The notes: generated by a model not told the origin, from the sequence alone. A DNA stretch of 64,000 nucleotides from Paraspadella gotoi (GCA_051294375.1 CM119265.1:29164540-29228539); one strand, 5' to 3'. Shown: positions 9,729-23,329, numbered from the stretch's first letter. Numbers and translations: made by a program.

Positions 9729-10590
9729 TTAATGTCATACGACAGGCACTGTTGCAAAAAAACATTCCTGCCGCAGCACCCGAAAGAATCTCAGTTACTC
9801 GTCATAAACGTATCTGAAAGATTAAGCTACTACTTTGAAACAATTGAACAGTGAAACTCACGGTTCAAATCAGCTGCATTTATAAAAGCGAAGTCGAATC
9901 AACACGAGTCTGGGAAAACTAAATTTCTACAAGCCTTAACAAGTATTTTCCGAGTTTAATATTGCACAAATAAAGATTTTAAACTCATAATTATTCGTTT
10001 TACTTCGTTAATCTCACGTTAAATATTTGAATGAGCGTGAAGAACAAATCACCTTCAAAAATTAAAAAAAATAAATTCCAAAGTAAATAAAACAACTATT
10101 AGGCCTTGAATAAATTTAAACTATTGTTTAAAACTATCCCCTTTTTCCAACTTTTTACTACTTACTTTTTATGAGTGATGAAAAATATGACGACGACGAC
10201 GACGAAGATAATGATAATTCGACGTTTGTTAAATATTTTCATGTTTCTGTTTTAGTAAGAAAAACAAGATCATCCAACGTGTGTCGCGCCGCACTGACTT
10301 TCTTATCACGTGTATTTCCGTGTTTGCATCGCATTGCACTGCATCGAAAAAAAAGTCTTTTATTCTTCATATTATTTAAAAACAAAAGGTGTCCCGCTCA
10401 CCAAAAATAACAAAATAGCAAAGATTATAAGAGGAATTACATTTTGGGTCATGTGATCGATTTGTAAGGTGATCACTTGACTTCAAATTTATGAATTATA
10501 TATGCATGTTAAAGGTCTTATGGTACCTTACTTTCATTCCAAATATGAACTTAATTGCTAAAGCATTAACCAAGTTATCATCATTTTTAA
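9729..10590. other. No gene seen
   Basis: AT-rich. An open frame at 10171-10410 starts with a (GAC)n-encoded Asp run and shows no family features, so I do not call it. Confidence 0.5.
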
Positions 10591-10596
10591 CATAAG

Positions 10597-10667
10597 TGGG
10601 ACAGACCGACGGAAAGACAGACCGACGGAAAGACAGACCGACGGAAAGACAGACCGACCGACCGAAT
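10597..10667. repeat. 16-bp tandem repeat
   Basis: About four units of GACAGACCGACGGAAA, ending in GACCGACCGACCG. Short minisatellite. Confidence 0.85.
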
Positions 10668-11745
10668 CTACCATTATGATCCCTGAAAGCTTTGGTAAGA
10701 TTTGAAAAAAAGAAGAGTTTAAATTATTTTTTTCATATTAACTTTGACAATTTCGGCTTAAACGTGAAATACTTGGGTGGGGGAGGCTCAAAGGAAATGA
10801 ACCGTGAATGAGAAAAATAACTAATAATTTTTGCAGATGTCTCACCAAAAGTTTTTTGTGATTGACCTAATTATGATTCGAATCAAAAACGTAATTAAAT
10901 AAATTGTCTGTAATAAAATCTGGCGGGAAAAAAAGGGAAATAAGGAAAAAGAATAAAAAATACATAAGTAATAAGTTAATAAAGAATAGATAATTAAATA
11001 CATAGTTAAATTCGTTATTTTAAGTTATAAAAATAACAATGTAAAATTTGAATAAAAAGTAAAACGTTGAGGTTAAGATTTCTCTCGGGCGAAAATAATA
11101 TTAAATTAAAGGAAAAGAATATAAAATAAGTATTTTTTTATTATTATAGGTAATACATCAATTTTCATACTTCAGATATAAGTCTAAAACATATATATAA
11201 CTGCATACATACATCATTTTCAAAGGAAATTAGAATAGAAACGACTCTATACAGTTATTATATCTCTTATTTATATATTTCTCTTTTTAGTTTTATTTAC
11301 TTCAATTGTTTATTTTCTTTCATCGTTTTTGATATTATTTTTGAACCTTCACCAGCACACTATGAACCGAAATATGTCTGTTTAATAATAAAATAAATTT
11401 GTTGTTGCCACTAAATTCAAACTTTTTTCTTTAAATATCAATACACAACGAAAAAGAAAGGAAAATAACATAACTTTTTAAAGTTAAGATTAAACTAAAA
11501 GCTCTAGTAAAAAAGAATTGATTAAATTTAAAATTATAATATTATGATTATTGAGTTAGGAACTTCGCTTTATATCAAAGAAAACGAAACTTAAAATTAG
11601 ATTTACAAATAACCCCTTGTCAGCCAATATCCCCCATTAGACATATTTTCCGAATGTGCCCCGTTTCAGCTTGAATGAGGATTAAATATCAAATAAGTAT
11701 TTATAAATTTTAAATATTAAAACAAATATTAAAGGGTTAAAATTT
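10668..11745. other. No gene seen, AT-rich
   Basis: Unique AT-rich sequence; the only item is an eroded hammerhead-like 3' half near 11345-11400 (CCGAAATATGTCTG followed by AATAAAATAAA). Confidence 0.5.
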
Positions 11746-11945
11746 AAGTAAAAGGTTAGGTTACAAGTTTTTGTTAGAGACTTGGTTACAAATATATTTA
11801 GGGATAACATTAGAGATTTAGATTTAGGATTTAAAAATAAAGAGTAGTTAGGGATAAAATTAAAGATTTAGAATTAAGATTAAAAATTAAAGATTAAAGT
11901 TAAGGATAAAATTAGAGATTTAGATTTACAATTAAAGAATTGTGG
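11745..11945. repeat. Degenerate TTAGGGATAAA-type repeats
   Basis: Repeated short phrases such as TTAGGGATAA, TTAGAGATTTAG and ATTAAAGATTTAGA without strict period. The TTAGGG units are not in tandem, so this is not a telomeric array. Confidence 0.6.
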
Positions 11946-11984
11946 CAAATCCTAAATTCGCCTCCCGTATAGCTTGGTAAAACT

Positions 11985-12205
11985 CAGCTCGTCCCATTGG
12001 CTTGGACAGCTAAGTACTTGTTTACCAACCGTGAGTTCTGGGTTTAATCCCCTCACGGTTACGCTGGTTAAAGTGTGATGGTGTCGTCAAAAACACGCCA
12101 GTGACTTGGGGTAGTTATTGCAGGTCCAAAGCCCTGAGCGCCAGCTGTCAGGAGATGCTTCATACCCCAGGCATCACACATGTCCTTCCGTTGCTATAGA
12201 ATAAA
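11985..12205 (+). mobile_element. tRNA-derived SINE-like element
   Basis: GC-richer island inside AT-rich DNA. Its head reads like a pol III promoter: an A-box-like CCATTGGCTTGGACAGC (about 12034) and a B-box-like GGGTTTAATCCCC about 50 bases later, the latter with palindromic T-arm-like flanks (CCGTGAG.../...CTCACGG). A body with no coding potential follows, ending near TTGCTATAGAATAAAG. No target-site duplication was located with confidence. Confidence 0.55.
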
Positions 12206-12430
12206 GATTAAAGTTAAGTATAAAATATAGTTAAATATTTAAAAATATTACTTTATAAATATGTATTTATTTGATAAGATAGATTAAGGTTTGATATTTA
12301 TAAATATTTATTTATTTATTTTGTTAAAGAAATTAGAGTTAAATATTCGAATTAAAATTAGTTTCAGAGATCAGAAACGGAAATGGTGTATTCTCGGAAA
12401 ACAGTGTCCACATTTCCACCCCCTCTAATT

Positions 12431-14687
<2,257 letters not shown>

Positions 14688-14699
14688 GATAGTTTTTTT

Positions 14700-15055
14700 T
14701 TTTAAAACAGTATTATAAATATTATTTAATCTTTATTGTATTTATTGCGTTTCTTTTATTTTCCCTGAAATTAAATTTGGATTTTAACTAAATATTTGAG
14801 TTAAATATTACGTTGGAGGTCAGGGTTTAGGTCTGTGGTTAGGGACTGGGTTATAAGTTTAAAAGCATAATTTGGTTAAATTTTGAAGTTAAAATTATAT
14901 TCTAAGAAAACCAAACAGAATGGAACTACTCTTATGTTTAATATATTATCTACAATAACTTTTTTACTTTTATTATAATAGTTATAATTTTTTTTAAAAA
15001 TTACGTTTTGACCAAACCCGACTGTAAAACTGACCTCTTTCGATTGACGAGATTT
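14700..15055. other. No gene seen
   Basis: AT-rich; I looked here for the membrane-anchor exon of GT31 copy B on the minus strand and did not find one. Confidence 0.5.
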
Positions 15056-15056
15056 T

Positions 15057-15229
15057 TGACGACGACGACGACGACGACGAAAACGAAAAATAAAATCCAT
15101 TTCTTTCGACGTTTTCGCATCGTGAGATGTAGAGAGATAGAGATAGAGTGAGTAAGATAGAGACAGAGACGGTAACGTAGACTTTTTTAGGAAGCAAAAG
15201 TGAAAGAAAAAAACAGAAGGGTGGTAGAG

Positions 15230-15314
<85 letters not shown>

Positions 15315-15316
15315 CC
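15057..15316. repeat. (GAC)n and (GA)n microsatellites
   Basis: A short (GAC)7 at 15058-15080, then GA tract 15232-15314. Open frames over them are repeat shadows. Confidence 0.9.
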
Positions 15317-15589
15317 TAAAAGGATAAATCTCCATGTCGAGTTGTTGTAAGTAAATCGAGGCAAATTTTCGATTTTTAACAGATGAAAATCGATTAAATA
15401 AACAGATGTTTTTTCGTTTACCGATTTTTTTTTTAAATGGACGGATAATTTATAGATTTTGTCTGTGGATTTTAGACAAAATGTATTCGCTCGACCCGTT
15501 TACCAAGTTGGATTATAACAGACTTTTTCAATGCCGTTTAAAACATTAACAACTAGAACAAAATATTTTAAGTTAAAGAAATATAATAT

Positions 15590-15769
15590 TTTATTGAAAC
15601 CTACTTTCTTTTTTTATTAACTTTTTTTAAAATTGTTTTATTTTTTTTATTCTTCTATTTTATTTTCTTCCTTTTATTTTCTATTTTCTTCTATTTTTTT
15701 CATTTTTTCTAAATTCCTTTTCTCGGTTTCCATTCAATTTTTCCGCGTCTTTGAATTCGATATAAAACG

Positions 15770-15800
<31 letters not shown>
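15590..15800. repeat. T-rich tract ending in (CT)n
   Basis: T/C-rich from 15600 to 15720, then (CT)15 at 15769-15798. Confidence 0.85.
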
Positions 15801-15802
<2 letters not shown>

Positions 15803-16550
15803 CTTTCTGTTCCTTCATGTACAAACGTTGTATGTGCGCCACGCAAACTGAGATTATATACTTTAGTTGCGCCGAGAGTACTCGCGAGTACTTTTCGGTC
15901 GGTCGTCGGTCCATCGAAATAATCTGTACCTCGGTCTATCCTACTTATATTAAAAATGTATATAATTTGTCTACTATAGTTGGTTTCTCATTTGTAGAGA
16001 CAGAAAAAACCTCAAATCTAAGAGACTGCTAGCGCCGCTTTCAGAAATTCCTAAAACTATAAGAAATAAAAGACGGAATGTGATCAAAGGAAAATACACG
16101 CGAAAAAAAAGTAACTGCGGCGCAACACATTGGAATTCCAGTTCTTCTTTTTATTATTTACAAATATTAACAATTTTTTAAAGATTCATTAATCTTTTAA
16201 TCTTTTTTTTCTCATCTCTTTTTTTGTTCTCCCCTTTCTCCTTAGTCCTTATATGATATTATATGATTCTTTCCACTTTTTTTTCCACTCCCGGAAGCCA
16301 AAGTAAAAAAAAATTTTCAAACGATCTTGGCGTTCAAATCTCAAAATGAATTAAAATGGACACAATATTTTTTATTAAAATTATCAAAAATGATATTAAT
16401 CTTTTATTATAAAATGCAGGAGAGGTTTAGAATTAATTTATAGTCCAACCCAGTTTGAGATAGAGTTAAAATTTAATCAATTTTATAAGTAATTATCAAT
16501 CAATATTAGAAAAAGTTTTTTTTTCTGAATTCCGCGAGTGAAATCATTAC
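15801..16550. other. No gene seen
   Basis: Mixed sequence, slightly GC-richer at 15820-16040, with no open frame that I can support; then AT-rich. Confidence 0.5.
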
Positions 16551-16595
16551 CTTTAATTTAATTATGCCCAAGGTTTGGGCATAATTAAATTTAAG
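16551..16595. other. Near-perfect hairpin, 21-bp arms
   Basis: Arms 16551-16571 and 16575-16595 are complementary except for one base and enclose the loop GGT. The GC-containing core is ATGCCCAA/TTGGGCAT, the outside all A/T. Too short for a typical animal pre-miRNA; it could be a small fold-back or extruding cruciform site. Confidence 0.8.
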
Positions 16596-16959
16596 ATGAA
16601 CTATGAACTATTATTGTCACAATAGTATAATTAATTTCTATTCAGCTTGGCTTTATCCTCAAACAAAAAAAAATTCTCGTTCATAGATTAAGATTAATTA
16701 TATTTTTATTTGTTAATGTTTTATTTACTTTATTCATTATTTTTCTCTGGCGACTTTAAGGAGACGAAAGAAAATGCTCGAGTGAAATTTTTTTTTTTTT
16801 ACAAAAATAAAAAAAAAATAAAGAAGAAAATGAAAGATTAAGATTTTTTCTCGATTTTAAATGAAAAAAAAAATAATTTTTTTCTCTTACACGGAGTAAC
16901 GCTTAGAACGGGTTCTTTCTCTTTGTGTTTATTCAGTTATTTTTTCTATTATTTATTTA

Positions 16960-17148
16960 TGAAAATAGTACAACCAATATAAAAGTTATCCATTAATTCA
17001 ATAAATAAGCCATATTGCCCCTGACTTTGGTTAGGCTATGGTGATTTAAGGCCTCCATCACTCTTACAATATAATGACTGCAAGCTTTCAATCAAGACTC
17101 TCTCACAGTCTCGTTTATTCACTCTCAGACTACCTGGTTTCCATTTCA
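16960..17148 (-). repeat. Dispersed repeat F1, copy 2
   Basis: Reverse-complement match to 4831-5012, including the AATAAAC block, the GATGGAGGCC block and the terminal TATATTGGTTGTA block. A shorter piece of the same end (GGTACAACCAATATA) recurs at about 19911. Confidence 0.7.
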
Positions 17149-17765
17149 TTGATTATTTGATATTTAAAAATAACAAACGCCAAAAAAAGAATTATGTCTA
17201 GGTAATCACTCAATTCTTTTTAAATAGAGTTTAAAAAAAATATTTTTAAAGGGATGCAAATAAAAATATTTTCGACGCATCTTTTACTCTTTTTCTTCTT
17301 CTTCTTTTCTTTCGAATCATTAATCCCAAAACTTATTTGCATTCGTCAGAAAAAAAAAATCAAAAAAACAAACGCAACTCGCTACACACAGAGTGAACCG
17401 ATAGTGCGATTTTATTGAATGAGGTTACTGAAAATTAGTCATTTATTGAATCACTAAACGACATATCTATACATCTTGTCCCCCTTAATTTGTACATTAT
17501 ATGGTAGATAAAGCTTAAAACTTAAATATTTCCAGCCTTAAGTTTAGTTTAGTTACTTTTATAAGGTTAGACAAAGATAAGCCCACAAACATACAGGCCC
17601 ATTCGGACTGAATCAAAAAGCTCGAAGCTAATGTTTTAATAATTTGTCATTATGGTGCATAAATGATCCAATACGATGCATAAATGCTGCAAAAAACTAT
17701 AAAGACTGATGCACCAGATACGGCATGAATATTTAGGGCTTAAGTTTAGGAAAGCAAATTATTTT

Positions 17766-17955
17766 TATAAATATACTATGCCAATAAAGATACTGTGTTA
17801 ATAAAGATTTTGCACCGATAAAGATAGTGTACCGATGAATTTACTATGCCGATAACGATACTGTGTCGATAAAGGTACCGTCCCAATGAAGGTACTGTAC
17901 CGTTAAAGATTTTGTACCGATAAATATACTGTGCTGATAAAGATACTGTGCCCGA
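17766..17955. repeat. 17-bp minisatellite, about 11 units
   Basis: Consensus ATAAAGATACTGTGCCG with substitutions but few length changes. Confidence 0.85.
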
Positions 17956-18044
17956 CTGAGATTCCTGTGCGTCTTTCACGCGATCCTGGCATTGATTTAT
18001 CCTGGAGAAGATTTGCATACCTTTTCATAAATCATTTCCCCCCC

Positions 18045-18235
18045 CGGGCCCATGGAGAGAGAAAAATAGGAGAGAGGAAGGGGAGGGAAGTAAAGGGAGG
18101 GGGAGGGAGGCAAGGAGAGAGAGGAGGGGAAGGAGAGGAGAGAAGGAAAGGGAGAGAGAGAAATAGGGGAGAGAGAGAGGGAAGATGATAGGGAGGGAGC
18201 AGGGGAAGGGGAGAAGGGGGAAAAGGGAGATAGAT
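18045..18235. repeat. Purine-rich GGGAGA tract
   Basis: Strand-asymmetric G/A-rich region with many GGG and GGGG runs. No strict period and no gene. Confidence 0.8.
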
Positions 18236-18273
18236 GGTCGGGTTTAAAAAAGAAAAGACTGAGGTATCATCGC

Positions 18274-18378
<105 letters not shown>

Positions 18379-18730
18379 CGTAATAATGAACAAGGATAAA
18401 TATATTGTAGAAAAATTAAACAAAGTGGCAGAAAAAGGAGTTAAAATTTAACCCATAAAAGAAAAAAACAATTGTGAGGGATAAAGTTAAGAGTGAAACT
18501 TCGAGCGTGAAAATGAAAGAAAGTTTACGTTCAGACTTTCACAGAGAAATAATTTATGTAAATATCTTTTTATGTGATAAACTAATCATTTCCCACATCT
18601 TTTTCTTCAACATCTCGCTGAATATCATTTGCGTTTAACCTCGTTTATCCTTGAAAGTTTCCTATGTCGTTATTTCCATTTTTTATTATGTTTCATCCGA
18701 TGTTTTTATCATTTATTTTTTTGCATCCAC

Positions 18731-18776
18731 GCTCTCTCTCTCTCTCTCCCTCCCTTCTCTCTCTCTCTCTCTCTTA
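18731..18776. repeat. (CT)n microsatellite
   Basis: CT tract with one CCTCCCTTC interruption. Confidence 0.9.
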
Positions 18777-18927
18777 GATCGCATTGATCTTTTGTCGATC
18801 GCGTTTCACCGAAAAATAAAGGTGACATCTTTCTAACCGACAAAAAAAAACAAAAGGGAAAATCGCTGGAGAAAACATGAACCTCATAAAAAAAGAGAAA
18901 AAGAGGATAAGGGCCATAATGTGTTCA

Positions 18928-19051
<124 letters not shown>

Positions 19052-19126
19052 GATGATTCCTCCTCTCACACACTCTCTCTCTAGCTCTCCGCTAGGTAAC
19101 AGATGGCCCTCGGTAAAAGGCTTTTT

Positions 19127-19280
19127 ACTCTTCGCGGCAGCGGAAGCGGCGGGCGGCGGCGGGCGGCGGCGGCGGCGGCGAAAAAGGCCGAGAGAAAAAC
19201 TGGCAAGTTTGATGACGCTGTCCTAGTAATGACAACGGCGGCCGAAGAAGGAGGAGGAGGAGGAGGAGGAGGAGAAGAAA
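19127..19280. repeat. (GGC)n and (GGA)n GC-rich patch
   Basis: GGC/GGGC repeats at 19133-19190 and (GGA)9 at 19246-19273. One of the few GC-rich spots in the window; it has many GG pairs and could form G-quadruplexes. No open reading frame is convincing. Confidence 0.85.
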
Positions 19281-19317
19281 TTATGAGACATTTTTCCACC
19301 TGGTGTAAAGATGTGTG

Positions 19318-19502
19318 AAGGTTGAGGAGGAGGAGGAAGAGGAAAAGGAAGAGGAGAGGAGGAGGAGGAAGAGAGGAAGAGAAGAGAGAAGAGAAATAGA
19401 GAGAGACAGGAATGACGAACGAGAGAGTAACAAACATAAACTATTATTGCTGGTAACAAAAGGGAGAGAGGTTTGGAGAGAGACAGAAAGAGAGAGTGAG
19501 AG

Positions 19503-19554
<52 letters not shown>

Positions 19555-19568
19555 AGGAGAAGAGAGAA

Positions 19569-19600
<32 letters not shown>

Positions 19601-19602
19601 GC
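19318..19602. repeat. Purine tract, GGA then GA
   Basis: GAGGAG repeats grading into GA dinucleotides. Frames on either strand are RE/SL shadows. Confidence 0.92.
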
Positions 19603-19689
19603 GTCAACGTTGATCACATTTTTGACGCGAAGTTGGCGTCGAAATGAATTATCACCGTCAAATGACGTCGTCATCTTTTTTTCCTTTAA

Positions 19690-19870
19690 TTCATCTCTGT
19701 CTCCCTCTCTCTCTCTCAATCTTTGAATTCCTCCCGTCTCCCTCTTTATCTATGAATTCCTCTCTTTCTTTGTCTACCTCTCTATCTCTGAATTCCTCTC
19801 TATCTCTGTCTATATCTCTTTCTTTCTCTGTCTCACTATTTCTACACTCGTGTCTTCTATTCTCTTTTTC
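19690..19870. repeat. Pyrimidine-rich minisatellite
   Basis: Loose repeats of TCTATCTCTGAATTCCTCTC type (GAATTCCTC recurs near 19725, 19754 and 19790). Confidence 0.7.
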
Positions 19871-20044
19871 TTTTTATTTCTCTGCATCTAACTTTTTCAT
19901 ATATATTAAATTGGTACAACCAATATATAACATCATGTAGTGCTCTCATTCTGTTAACTATCTAAGTTTTCATTCATAATTTTATTAAAATCTTTTTTTA
20001 CGTTTTTGTTTTTTAAATTTTAAAGGCACCAAGTAAGTATACAA

Positions 20045-20655
20045 GTGCTATTTTCTCTTTTCATCTCAAAAGTTCCATTTTCTCTTTTCATCTCAAAAAT
20101 GCCATTTTGTCTTTCCAACTCAAAAGCGCCATTTTCTCTTTTCATCTCAAAAGTACTATTTTCTCTTTTCATCTGAAAAGTGCCATTTTCTCTTTTTATC
20201 TCAAAAGTGCCATTTTCTCTTTTCATCTGAAAAGTGCCATTTTCTCTTTTTATCTCAAAAGTTCCATTTTCTGTTTTCATCTGAAAAGTGCCATTTTCTC
20301 TTTTTATCTCAAAAGTGCCATTTTCTCTTTCCATCTCAAAAGTGCCACTTTCTAATTCTATCTCAAAAGTGCCATTTTGTCTTTCCATCTCAAAAGTGCC
20401 ATTTTCTCTTTTTATCTCAAAAGTGCCATTTTCTCTTTCCAACTCAAAAGTTCCATTTTCTCTTTGCATCTGAAAAGTGCCATTTTCTCTTTTTATCTCA
20501 AAAGTGCCATTTTGTCTTTCCATCTCAAAAGTGCCATTTTCTCTTTTCATCTCAAAAGTGCCATTTTGTCTTTCCATCTTAAAAGTGCCATTTTTCTCCT
20601 TTCCATCTCAAAAGTGCCATTTTGTCTTCCAAACTTCAAAAGTTATATTTTTCTC
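20045..20655. repeat. 27-bp minisatellite, main block
   Basis: About 22 units of a 27-bp repeat (CTCAAAAGTGCCATTTTCTC plus TTTTCAT). As 27 is a multiple of three, frames stay open on both strands: minus 20020-20577 encodes 9-residue FEMKRENGT units and plus frames encode FHLKSAIFS units. Openness on both strands is expected from the period and is not evidence of a protein. Confidence 0.93.
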
Positions 20656-20659
20656 TTTT

Positions 20660-20892
20660 CATCTGTAGTCGGGCATTGCATTAGTTCACCCCACCTAAAA
20701 GCATGACACCTTCAGTAGTGACCTCATTGAGTAAGCCATCAGCTCATGACGTAAGGCGCCTTGGGGGCATGGCAAATCCTCAAGCCTGGTTCCAAGCCCA
20801 GTAACCCGTTCCATAGCGTTCCATGGCTGCGATGGGGTTATAGAAGTTACTAACAGTCATCTTCAGCCACATAGCGCCTTATCCACTCATCT
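20660..20892. mobile_element. Insertion of a SINE-like dispersed repeat into the 27-bp array
   Basis: A GC-richer segment splits the 27-bp array. It shares blocks with the repeat at 53600-53700 and 62450-62580: CTCATTGAGTAA, CCATCAGCT.ATGA and TAAGCCGCCTTG-like sequence. Confidence 0.55.
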
Positions 20893-21132
20893 AAAAATTT
20901 TCATTTGTCTTTTCCAATTCAAAATATTCATTTTCTCTTCATCTCAAAAGTGCCATTTCCTCTTTCCATCTCAAAAGTTCCATTTTCTCTTTTCATCTGA
21001 AAAGTGCCATTTCCTCTTCCATCTCAAAAATGGTCCATTTTCTCATCTTTCCATCTCAAAAAGTTCTCATTTCTCTTTTCATCTGAAAGTGCCATTTCCT
21101 CTTTCCATCTCAAAAATGCCATTTTTCTCCTT
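20893..21132. repeat. 27-bp minisatellite, block after the insertion
   Basis: Same unit as 20045-20655 but with irregular lengths (missing or extra bases), so frames are broken here. Confidence 0.9.
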
Positions 21133-21187
21133 CTCAGTTCGAGATGATATGGCAAAAATCGTCAATTCAACTTTAAGCTGAGAGATA

Positions 21188-21223
21188 GTATGAACTCTCT
21201 CTCTCTCCTCTCTCTCTCTCTCC

Positions 21224-21255
<32 letters not shown>

Positions 21256-21277
21256 GCTCTCCTCTCTCTCTCTCTCA
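21188..21277. repeat. (CT)n microsatellite
   Basis: Interrupted CT tract. Confidence 0.93.
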
Positions 21278-21435
21278 TCATGATCGGCGCTTGAAGTCAA
21301 ATCTCCCTCGTGACTTTTTGTCTCTGAACGGAAGTGAGAAGAATTGATAGAGAGTGAGTGGATTTGATTGAGAGCGAGATATATTGGTCAGGAGCTTGAA
21401 AAGTTAAAGAAAAAATGTGAGCGAGTTAAAATAAT

Positions 21436-21546
21436 TGAGAGTGAGTAGAGAGAGACGAGCAGACGAGAGAGAGAGAATGAGAGAGAGGAGCAGAGAGAGA
21501 TGAGATGAGAGAGAGAGAGAGAGTGGAGTTAGAAGAGAGAGAGAGA
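21436..21546. repeat. (GA)n microsatellite
   Basis: Interrupted GA tract, complementary to the CT tracts on either side. Confidence 0.93.
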
Positions 21547-21591
21547 AAAACTGCTCAATTAAACTTTTTTCCTGCCAAACTCAATCATCTA

Positions 21592-21594
21592 TCG

Positions 21595-21643
<49 letters not shown>

Positions 21644-21813
21644 CTCTCTCTCTCTCTCTCTCTCCTCTCCTCACTCCCCTTTCACTCCCGACTTGCTGCG
21701 ATTTATCTGTTCCCATGATTACAGACACTAAAATAAGAACCCCGGAAGCCATGAACTTCTCTTCTCATCTTCTCTCTCTCCCTTCTTTCTCTCTCTCTCT
21801 CCTCCCTCCTCTA

Positions 21814-21865
<52 letters not shown>

Positions 21866-21872
21866 TTCCCTT
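21592..21872. repeat. (CT)n microsatellites
   Basis: CT tracts at 21592-21672 and 21770-21872 separated by about 100 bases of ordinary sequence. Confidence 0.93.
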
Positions 21873-21923
21873 TCTCTGCCCTATCTCTATCTCGCCATTT
21901 CTTAGATGGCCCCTTTTTCCAAG

Positions 21924-21995
21924 ATGGCCGCCCTAAGAAAGGCGCTTAGCTCTTCCGCAGGTTTTGCATGGAGAATAGGGATCGGAATTTTCTAG
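21924..21995 (+). CDS. Possible small ORF or first coding exon (23 codons)
   Basis: CCAAGATGGCCGCC is both a good start context and close to the YY1 core. The reading frame MAALRKALSSSAGFAWRIG... is basic, Ser/Ala-rich and without acidic residues, like a mitochondrial presequence, and ends at TAG 21993-21995. It follows a pyrimidine tract and lies in a GC-richer patch (21890-22090) with further ATGGCGC words. Could be a 5' exon whose partner exons lie outside view, or chance. Confidence 0.2.
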   Translation: MAALRKALSSSAGFAWRIGIGIF

Positions 21996-22095
21996 AGGGG
22001 CATAACGAAGGCGCCTGGCCCTCTGGATGGTAAACGCTGGCGCGTTGGTTTGTGAATGATGGCGCTATGGCTTGCGAAAAAAGGAGCTATAGTTT

Positions 22096-22660
22096 TGAAT
22101 CGATTTCATTAAATATGTGTTTATATAGTTTGTAAATGGAGGTTTGTGATTAGAGCTACGCCGATTACAAATTGCAGGTTTGTTCATGAGAAAATTGTGA
22201 ATCTAATTTTTATTTATTTATTAGGAGAATAAACGAAAATTTCGTTATTTTTTATTTATTTAAGTTATCAATAAGGTGACGGTGAGACACACGCAGGAGT
22301 ACAGATCAACTCTACTGAAACAAAAATATATAATAGGAGGATCGAATACAAAAGCTATTTTGAAAAGGTCCATAGGTTTTGCAAGCTGATTGGTCGATGC
22401 CGTTTCATAAAAGTTGAGCGAAATCTTTCATCTTCCGACCGAAAAAATCGTTAAGATCCCCCCAAAAATAGTCCGCCTCTTAAGGGTCAAAATGAATTAA
22501 TCTTTGTTGGTTAAGATAATAAAAATAACAAAACAATTCAAAACAAACTAATAAAATACTAAGTAGATAAAAAAAAGAACTTTGGCAGATAAAGCGATGA
22601 AAGAAATAAGAAAAACTCACAAACAAGAAATAATGAGAGATTTAAGAGAGAAAAGAAAAT
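22096..22660. other. No gene seen
   Basis: AT-rich unique sequence without supported open frames. Confidence 0.5.
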
Positions 22661-22665
22661 CTCTA

Positions 22666-22669
<4 letters not shown>

Positions 22670-22698
<29 letters not shown>

Positions 22699-22742
22699 NN
22701 NNNNNNNNNNNNNNNNNNNNNNNNNNNNNNNNNNNNNNNNNN
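22670..22742. other. (CT)n running into an assembly gap
   Basis: CT tract 22670-22698 followed by 44 Ns (22699-22742). The gap very likely represents unresolved microsatellite. Confidence 0.9.
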
Positions 22743-22856
22743 AAAACGGAGGATCGTTGGCATGTGTAGTGATGGGTCGTCGTGAGAGGGGATATTTGGA
22801 TATGTCACGATCGAAGGCAAAAGGAAATTCCTTTTTAAATGCTTTACTCACTAATA

Positions 22857-22858
22857 GT

Positions 22859-22896
<38 letters not shown>

Positions 22897-22901
22897 AAGA
22901 A
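22857..22901. repeat. (GA)n microsatellite
   Basis: GA tract; complementary to the CT tract just before the gap at 22699. Confidence 0.93.
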
Positions 22902-23123
22902 TTAGGGAAGAACCAGTTTGCGTAGAAAGAAAAGAAATCGCGAACCTAACAATCAACCTAAAATCTAAATTTAGCTAGAAATATATTCTATAAAATTTGA
23001 GAGAGGTTTCCATAATAGGAAAAAATACTTCAGTTTATACATTGCTAACCCGCTATGAAAGTGGCTAAATGTTGAAACAAAGCTTCTAAAACGACCCAAT
23101 CAAAAAAATATTATTAACAAACT

Positions 23124-23320
23124 ATTTTTTATCCAAGTTCCGCCCTCAAAAGAGAGGAAGGCGTTTCAGTCTACTTCTTTATTTTTATCCAAGTTCCGCC
23201 CTCATAAGAGAGGAACATGTTTCAGTCTACTTCTCTATNNNNNNNNNNNNNNNNNNNNNNNNNTCGTGTTCTCTTTTGAGGGTGGGTGGAACTTGGATAA
23301 AAATAGAGAGGAGGTTAGAC
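23124..23320. repeat. 56-bp minisatellite with a 25-N gap and orientation switch
   Basis: Two plus-oriented units (TTTTTATCCAAGTTCCGCCC, AAGAGAGGAA, TTTCAGTCTACTTCT) precede the gap at 23239-23263. After the gap the unit is in reverse orientation (GAACTTGGATAAAAATAGAG). The same unit recurs at 30977, 31840, 32600 and 33251. Confidence 0.88.
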
Positions 23321-23329
23321 TAAATCTAT

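Noticed and set aside
10171-10410. 79-codon frame with Asp run
   Set aside because: The start is a (GAC)n tract and the rest has no family signature or neighbouring splice support.
20045-21132. CRISPR-like array from 27-bp repeats
   Set aside because: Units are head to tail with no spacers, in a eukaryotic context; it is a minisatellite.
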